A program made the translations under genes and the position numbers. 64,000 nucleotides of DNA from Amphibalanus amphitrite (Eukaryota; Arthropoda; Thecostraca; Balanomorpha; Balanidae), in contig NW_024881574.1 of the NCBI RefSeq assembly GCF_019059575.1, positions 864,001 to 928,000 of the forward strand, written 5' to 3'. Within the stretch, counting starts at the first letter, position 1; the number at the start of each line of letters is the position of its first letter. Positions 57,261-64,000 of this stretch are shown one piece after another. The notes beneath the pieces are model-generated. The model saw only the letters and a program-made list of their open reading frames with translations, did no database searches and had not been told where the DNA came from.

Positions 57261-60200
57261 AAAATATCAATTAATCTTAATATGCAGCCAACAAGCAAAT
57301 AGCATCGTAAGTAGGTTTTGTAATGTGTCCTTATGGCTCCAAAACAGTTAACGCCCCTTTGGAGAGGGCACCAGAAAAAAAAAAATAAGTAATTCCTTGT
57401 ATCTCATCTGTTGTCTCCATACAAAATGTCTGCATAAAGTTTTCTTTTGCAATGTGCCTAAACAATACTTTTCTAAGGATCTGTTGAAAGACCTTAGATA
57501 TTTGTTTTGTCGCAATAAGTAGTTCAAATATCGCATGATATCTACATTTGTATTGTATCAGTTTTGATAACGAGGTTTTGATATTGTGCATGCTAAGCTT
57601 TTCTTGGCGATAGCACGAAACCTTTTCAGCTAAGGAGCGAACTCCTCTTCATTCCTTCACCCGCCGGTCGATGCCCGTGGCATGCCAAATGAAACTTACC
57701 TGTGACGGCAGGCGCCCCGGCCGACGGACTCTAGGTATACCCGGTGACCCCAGTTTTGGTGGCCGAGGGGGCGTGCCTTCAGCGTGGAATGGCCGGAGCT
57801 TTGGTTTTCCGGTGCGCTGGCACGCGTCCGACGAATACAGGTCGTTGGACAGGCTACCTCGCTTGGCAAACACCAGCTGTCAACGCTGCAGTTGTGCCTG
57901 CTCAGTCAGTGTTAATTTCTAGACAGGCGGATGTTGGAGCTGTTTAGACTAATGAAGCTAGGATAAATAGGATATGCTCTGACAGCGCTTAGGCCAGTGA
58001 AGTGCAAGCCATAATTGAGCTGAACGGACTTGACGCATTCTTTTAGGCCCTTTACGTCTTTTTTGCGTTATGTGATACAAAATCGTCAACAAGCGCTTCA
58101 GCCAAAAGGACTGCACCTCCAACTCACCTTGTCATCTTTGGATGAGCCCTTAAAAAGTTTTTTTTATAGTTGCCTGTTGACAGGCTAAGTGTTCAATTTT
58201 CATTATTATAGCAAAAAGAAGAAACCAAGCAAGATATTATGCATATGACGGTCACCGGGCTAGAATATCATAGGTCATCATAATAAATTGGCTTATTTGC
58301 CTTTTGATCTAAAACTCCAGATTGAGAGTCGCGCGACGAAGTCATTACGTTTATTTTGGCAGTTACCAAAACTTTGATAGCCCGCTAGGATAAATTGCTG
58401 CTTGCGAAACTTCTCAAGGGATTTAGTTCAGCATCCTCGGCGGTCGAGGGCGGCTCGTTTTTGTTCCGCGCGCGCCGCGGGCTTCCAATCTTCCCCGAGA
58501 GCTAACCGGCGACGGTGGCCGACCGGGGTAGCTCGCGACTGCAGCCGGCCGGGGTAGCCACCAGTCGGCGACGGTAGCCGGCCGTGGTAGCCGCCAGCCA
58601 GCGACGGTCGCTAGCCGCTGCCGGCGACGTCAGTTGTGACTCGATAAACGGGAGCGGCGGTGATCAGCGCGCGCCACGGGCTTATTGGATACGGCGGACG
58701 GCTCGAGACCGCTGATAAAGGAGTAACGCAGTTACCGACGGACCGACGGACCGGCAGCGGACGGCGGACGGCGGGCGGCGGCGGCGGGCCTCCCTCTCTG
58801 CACAATTACCTACGGCCGCCGTCGGGCCAGTCTGCTCGTCGGACGGTCGACGTCTCATCTGTGCCACGCTCCAGCAGCCGCCATGCGGCACAACAGGGAA
58901 AAGACAAAGGGGCTGGATAATAAGAAACGCAGGGAATGACCAGAATGGTTGAGGGCAATATGAAACATTTTCTGGGAAAAAAAAAATAAATGCTAGACAA
59001 TGATTCGTACAATAACCTGGCCATCAATTATTCAAAAATGAAATGATTCACTTTTCATGCTGCTTATTACAGTCTCCAAGCCTTTCCCATATGAAATTAT
59101 TGGGTATTTTTTATGCCCGTTGTTATCTAGTATCAACTAAACATGAGACGGGTATGGTAACGACGGTTAGGCATCACATTTACTTCTTTTTCAGTTTAGA
59201 TTAAATGTCTCCGTTTTTAAAATACAAATGCATCGAAGTTTGAAATAAGGCATTCACATGTGATCGTTTGCATGGAGCGGCCACTGACACAGCTTCATGC
59301 CCAAAGCGCAGGCTCACGCTGGTCTTCAATCGGATGCAGTGCTCCCTTCCTTCACCCCATCAACACCGTTGTTCCTTCCGCCTCATCCATCCGAGGCCGG
59401 GGCTTGGCGGAGCGCCATCCACTTCGTAATACCTCCTCCCTGTCTCCCAAATCCTGTCCGGCCGTCTCCGCACAGCTCAGATCCCCCCGCCCGCTCCCCG
59501 CCCTCCCCCGGTCGCGGCGCTCCACAATCAGCCCTCCCCACACCCGGTCACCCCTCCCACCCCTCCCTTCCGGCGTGGTGCTAGGGAGCGCCATGTTTGT
59601 ATGTGTGTGTGCTCGCTCATGCTTGGCCGGAGCGTCACGGTTCGGGACGGTGCGCCTAATTGGTTTTCCTAGTTGATTATCACTCTTTCCTTGATCGATA
59701 GCTGGTGCTGCAGTCCGCTCCACCAGGCTTCTTGCGATAACAATAGGTGATGAAAAGAATCGGATAGGTGGGATGAAGGGCGGACGAGTTAGGGAAAAGG
59801 AAAGATGGAAGGGAAATGTGTGGTAAGTTTAGAGAATAAGAGGGAGAACAGCTTGACAGATGGGATAGCGAGTGTACTAATGAAGCGATGGTAATGCGGT
59901 ACGACCAAAAATGGATAAACAGATAGAAAACTAACTTCCGTAAGCTAGTATGAAATGCTGGTTAAAATAAATACAATACATATTGTCCAATGATAGTGAT
60001 GCTTTCCAGCGTCTTGGGCCTTAAATTAGTATCATGTTTAAGTAACGTTACAAAGTAATTTTCGTTTTATTCGAGAATGTGGCAACGTCGATATCGCCAC
60101 ACCCCTTCCTTGTCTCCTAATTGGTTCTCGAGTTTTTCTCATTTATGAACGAAGTTTTCAACCAAAGTCTTTCCAAGTTGGGCGGATAAGTCAGCCAACT

Positions 60201-60261
60201 TAGGTTTATGACACAAAATGGGAGGCGGATGTCAGAAGCTCTGCTACAGATCGGCGGTCGG
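57261..60261. other. no recognised gene; GC-rich patches
   Basis: AT-rich DNA with two GC-rich islands. The first, 58430-58920, is rich in GGCGACGGTAGCCGGCCG-like segments in imperfect tandem; the second, 59290-59650, is C-rich on the plus strand. Either could mark a promoter, but I found no exon. Open frames there overlap on both strands. Confidence 0.45.
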
Positions 60262-60269
60262 CTTAACAC

Positions 60270-60701
60270 CTGTTTTCGCCACGGGCCGCAAAATCCCAGT
60301 CCAGCCCAGCCCAGGCCCATGGGCTCACAGCCCGGCCCAGCCCGAGCCCATTTATGGAAAAAGCGTCCAAGCACAGCCCGGCCCAGCCCGTCAAAAATGA
60401 ATGGATTAAAAATGATTGACACCACACAGGTGTCCAAAGGAAGCAAAGAAACAATATTTTGCGAGCAGCATGCACAATGCACATATCATGCGTGCTTTAT
60501 TAACTCGTTTTCGAGTCTTACACAGTAATAAGCTATGTAATTACAGCTTTTGTCTCAGTTGCGAACCCCTGACTACACTTTATAATTCTTGGCCCAGCCC
60601 ATCCACAGCCCATCGGTCCTTCATATTTGGGGGCCCAGCCCAGCCCGTAGCCCAGCCCAGCCCATGGCCCATCGGGCTGGCCCGGCCCATGGCGAACACT
60701 G
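60270..60701. mobile_element. hAT MITE (432 bp), same family as the element at 49707
   Basis: A perfect 8-bp duplication CTTAACAC (60262-60269, 60702-60709) flanks ends CTGTTTTCGCCACGGGCC and GGCCCATGGCGAACACTG. The left end differs from the larger copy at two early positions. The subterminal AGCCCAGCCC arrays are the same; the AT-rich core is shorter and contains AATGAATGG and a TTGGCCCAGCCCATCC segment also seen in the larger copy. Confidence 0.92.
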
Positions 60702-60746
60702 CTTAACACACTGTTTTCGAGAAGTTACCGATGATGCAAGGTGATG

Positions 60747-60932
<186 letters not shown>

Positions 60933-60938
<6 letters not shown>

Positions 60939-61027
60939 CGTCGCCGCCCTCGCGCTTGCAAAAAACATTGTCATAGTGTGTAACGGGGCTGTATTTTGTC
61001 CGTTTTTTGGAGAGGTGGAACAGCCCA
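60933..61027. repeat. 95-bp direct repeat, copy 1
   Basis: The segment from TTTATCCGTCGCCGCCCTCG to GGTGGAACAGCCCA recurs without visible change at 61267-61361. Flanks of the two copies differ on both sides. Confidence 0.92.
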
Positions 61028-61266
61028 GTACAGAGAGCACACAGCATTAGCACCGCCTAAAGCAAGATAAACGAACAAGGCACAGGAGGCGTTGGGGTGG
61101 CGGCGGGCGAACAACGACTTTTTTGCTGGCTCTGCGTCGCCTGTCGCTGCGTCAACTGCGGGTGCGGCGCCGCCGCCGCGCCGGCTCAGCCGCCGCAGGT
61201 TGACAAGCGCTTAAGTTGGCGACGACCGATAAAAGTCTTTATACGCCGTTGGCGCATAAATTGCCA

Positions 61267-61361
61267 TTTATCCGTCGCCGCCCTCGCGCTTGCAAAAAAC
61301 ATTGTCATAGTGTGTAACGGGGCTGTATTTTGTCCGTTTTTTGGAGAGGTGGAACAGCCCA
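61267..61361. repeat. 95-bp direct repeat, copy 2
   Basis: Second copy of the segment at 60933, about 334 bases to the right. It lies in a GC-rich stretch (61080-61500) in which I cannot support a gene despite open frames on both strands. Confidence 0.92.
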
Positions 61362-61997
61362 ACCACCCCACCGAACCGCGAGGCGCGCGACGGGGAGAGG
61401 TAGTAACGTGACGGGACACGCCGCGGAGGGCAGGTACGACGGCCCCGCGGCCGGCACTCGGGGTAGCCGCCGTGTCGGGGCCGACGCGGCCTGCTGTTAA
61501 ATACACGAGTGTGGGGCACAGCCGGGCGAAAAAAAAAACCACGCACCCGACGTGGGCATCGGAACAACGAAGCGAACCGGCTCACAAGCCGATTGGTTTT
61601 AAGTCTTCTACTGGAGTCTCACTGCGGCAGCACGCCTTGTGAAACATTGCTGGCATCCAGGTTGGTGATTACGTTCCGATATCTGGGACATACTCTCTGC
61701 TGATGGCAGTATAGACCTAGACGCGTTGTCTCGGTTTACCATCGCCTGGGCCCTGGTTGCGTGCTTTTTGTCGCCATTTTACCGCTCTACGGCGTCGGTC
61801 GCCACCGGCCGTTCATGCATACTCGTCGAGTTCCATTTTGCCCCCATATTCGGTGTATGACATGCGAGGCACGCTGCTCTGACCCAGGCCCGGGCCTGGG
61901 TAGGGCCGCGTCCCCCCTTCTTTGTTTCGCTCCCCTCCCCTACCCAGTGTTGTCGCAGGGCGTCATCCCGCCCCGGGAGTACGGACCGTATGGTCGT

Positions 61998-62070
61998 CGT
62001 GGCTCAAGTGCAGAGCGCTCGCTTCTCACCCGGGCGACCCGGGTTCGATTCCCGGTACAGGATCGCTGGC
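61998..62070 (+). repeat. tRNA-derived SINE head
   Basis: An A-box-like TGGCTCAAGTGCAGAGCGC and a B box GGGTTCGATTCCC with a paired T stem (CCGGG...CCCGG) are visible. The anticodon and acceptor stems do not form, and a tRNA-unrelated stretch leads into the (TA)n tract, so a SINE is more likely than a tRNA gene. Confidence 0.75.
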
Positions 62071-62113
62071 ATATTTCGCTTGGATGGGTAAGGGTGTGTA
62101 TTACGTTATTACC

Positions 62114-62114
<1 letters not shown>

Positions 62115-62192
<78 letters not shown>
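62115..62192. repeat. (TA)n microsatellite, second copy
   Basis: About 78 bp of pure TA between the tRNA-derived SINE and the second copy of the 66-bp segment. Confidence 0.97.
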
Positions 62193-62196
<4 letters not shown>

Positions 62197-62258
62197 TGGT
62201 GATTATTTTAGGATAAGAAGTTGTGATCATCCGAATATCACTCGCAATGATATTTATC
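62193..62258. repeat. 66-bp segment after (TA)n, copy 2
   Basis: Second copy of 60873-60938. It is followed by TCCGTCTACTAG, which is unrelated to what follows copy 1. Confidence 0.9.
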
Positions 62259-64000
62259 TCCGTCTACTAGAGAATTATTGTGTATTGAAATGCATTTACA
62301 CCTTTTTTCCATGTGATGAGAGGAAGTTCTTATCTTCTTTTTGTATCCACTGTCCGTTTTCGTTTCTTTAAAAGCCTTTGTAGTGGGCGCCGAAGAAAGA
62401 GTGGGATCTGATAAAAGAAAATGAAATAGGACTGAAGGGGATTTAGGTGACAGAAGTAGCCCTAAGCTGGTCTGATATTGCCTGAACAAATTCCGGTGCC
62501 GTAAAAAGTGATAGCTTTTTATATTTTTGTATCCTGTTTGTTAGCCTTTTAATTAGGTCTGTGGCTAGAGAAAGCTGTAAAACATTTTGTATTTCTTCAG
62601 CCTGTGATATAGCATAGTGGCTTAGGTCGGACAATAATATCAATTCAAAGTCGGAAACGTTAAGTCTTCCGCTTTATGATGTTGTCATTGAACGGTTCCG
62701 TAAGTAACGCAAATATTATAACTGCATACGTTTAGATATGTGCTTTTTATGAATAATACTCAAGTGTTAATAAATTACTGACATAAAAAATATGCCGTTC
62801 ATTGGAAGCTCTTCGCTCGCTTCGCTATGCGAACGTTCCTCTGGGCTATCCATGCTATGCGGCGCAGCATGCATTCAGGCGCTCACCATCAATGCCATCT
62901 AGTGGCAGGTATTTAAACTGCGCTGAGGTGGCTGTCACAAGTTCAGCCTGAGATTAAAGCAAAGCATAAACCAAAATGGATACTTTCTACTAGCATGACA
63001 ATGGGCAAATAAGGCGTTTGCATGTGTAGAAAGAATGCATCGTACGGGCAGCATTTGTAAATGTCAAACATACGGGCTCCCTTAACATCACACATCTTCT
63101 GCCTACGTGATCTACATGCAACCCAGGGTAACATTCACGTCGCTTGTGTTAAATCACATTATTTCGAAATGTTGTAATCAGCGTGTAATTCCTTTCAGCC
63201 CAGAACAAACGAAACGGCCCGGCCCTGTTCTCTGAAACGAGCCTGCTTCATCAAGCTGCCGTCACATTAACATGTCATTTGTCCAGGCCGAATTTCGGCA
63301 CTGTGCAGCCACAGCTTCCTTCTCGGCTGTACAGCCAGTGCGACTTTTTCGTCGGAGCGGACTGCAGCGTGGTTCGTACGGCTGGACGGCTACTCACCGA
63401 CCAGTGGCCATCAAAAGGAATTTACGGTCAAAAGGTCATCTTTAATGTCAGAGCCGCGCGGGGGAGGCACGGCGGTATTAAAGCCAGATGACATACGTCC
63501 GGAAAGTTGCGGGGGAGAAGGCGGAAAAACACCAGAATTGCGAGCCCGGAAACGTAGGGTATGTGCTACATAGCACCGGTTCTCTGGGACGAAGAGACGC
63601 CAGCAAATATTTGCTAGGACGGGGGCGATAAGGTAGTGGCGTCTCAAACGTCTATGTTATATCTTCTCTGTTTCATTTGTGTACCACTTTCCCAGTCAGC
63701 GATCTCTTTTCTCGGCCGTCCTGGCACGTGAGACCGCTCCATCAGTCAGGCTAACTCACGTCACTGCCGATAGTGGTAGTCGGTCCCGGTGCAGCTCTTA
63801 CTATTCAGAGCCCGGTCACCGCAGGTCCGCTCACAGCCTCGCGGAATTCAGCTCACGCCAGCAGGAATTCAAACTCGGGGATGTATGAGAGGCACTTAGA
63901 TGGCTGCTTCCATGAGGTATGGATGCCATTACGGTGATGTAGTTAGAAGGCCACTGCCGAGCGCAGGAGGCCGGTTTTATGACCGGAGCCCTGATACGTT
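62259..64000. other. no recognised gene
   Basis: AT-rich to mixed DNA to the window edge. Frames at 63279-63491 and 63679-63888 show no motif I know. A partial exon cannot be excluded. Confidence 0.4.

Noticed and set aside
59260..59723. Proline/serine-rich protein genes
   Set aside because: C-rich DNA gives open frames on both strands; no domain, start context or splice pattern supports a gene.
61998..62070. Functional tRNA gene
   Set aside because: A and B boxes and a T stem are present, but acceptor and anticodon stems do not form; it leads into a (TA)n tract like a SINE.

Overview
The window is animal nuclear DNA. It has two recognisable host genes and is otherwise mostly nested transposable elements, microsatellites and non-coding sequence. 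The host genes are the last two coding exons of a somatic-type cytochrome c at the left edge (intron 158-1101, GT..AG) and a single-exon adenylate kinase 8 (AK8) gene on the minus strand at 23365-24711. Residues of the cytochrome c, long CT/TA microsatellites, LINEs with short microsatellite tails and many TTAA-, TA- and 8-bp-TSD transposons fit an arthropod. A crustacean is plausible, but this is inference and I cannot name the species.

The most striking content is a family of polar, non-autonomous elements, here called TTAA-hairpin elements A to L. Twelve copies (eleven with both ends) lie at 4659-5587, 6420-7367, 7735-8924, 9569-10554, 16505-17512, 17914-19121, 25882-26769, 27962-28989, 32316-34794, 34799-about 35345, 44025-44904 and 44948-47912. 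Nearly all are flanked by TTAA and begin CCC(T/G). Each end carries a short terminal repeat followed by a G-run, a short loop and a C-run, a potential hairpin. One end (end 1) usually has a tandem duplication of the terminal motif; the other (end 2) reads roughly CGAAAAACCTCAGGGG. The terminal motif differs strongly between copies, yet the two ends of one copy match. Most copies are filled with AGGTCA/TGACCT hexamers (nuclear-receptor half-site sequence) and TGACGTCA motifs and encode no protein. The ends resemble piggyBac-type ends (TTAA target, CCY...RGG). This is my candidate for a previously undescribed system.

Layout. 1-1247 cytochrome c. 1248-6077: a SINE/LINE-tail repeat, a possible MITE and element A. 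6078-16220: a 10.1-kb region bounded by hAT-type ends and a perfect 8-bp target duplication (GCTGAGAT). It contains TGAGTC-rich arms, elements B, C and D, a 21-bp-period minisatellite, a 2.7-kb TTAA element (M) inserted exactly in one minisatellite unit, and a mariner remnant with 222-bp inverted arms. 16500-21520: elements E and F and two repeat-tail copies. 23365-24711: AK8. 25882-28989: elements G and H. 32316-35345: element I, split by a 5'-truncated LINE (reverse transcriptase 32559-33821), then truncated element J. 35801-39537: another TTAA element split by a second LINE (endonuclease plus RT, frameshifted). 39990-43330: foldback and GACGTCGG palindromic elements, a tRNA-derived SINE and a recurring 16-bp palindrome. 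44025-47912: elements K and L, with L interrupted by a TA-target element carrying 85-bp tandem repeats. 48292-53280: CT microsatellites and a 2.6-kb hAT element with a nested mariner MITE. 55474-57252: a hAT-like element with a broken transposase-like gene. 58-64 kb: GC-rich and (TA)n-bearing sequence, a small hAT MITE and a tRNA-SINE.

Apart from the two host genes, all recognisable coding sequence belongs to mobile elements, and most of it is truncated or broken. The region reads as a record of successive insertions whose order can often be deduced from intact empty sites.
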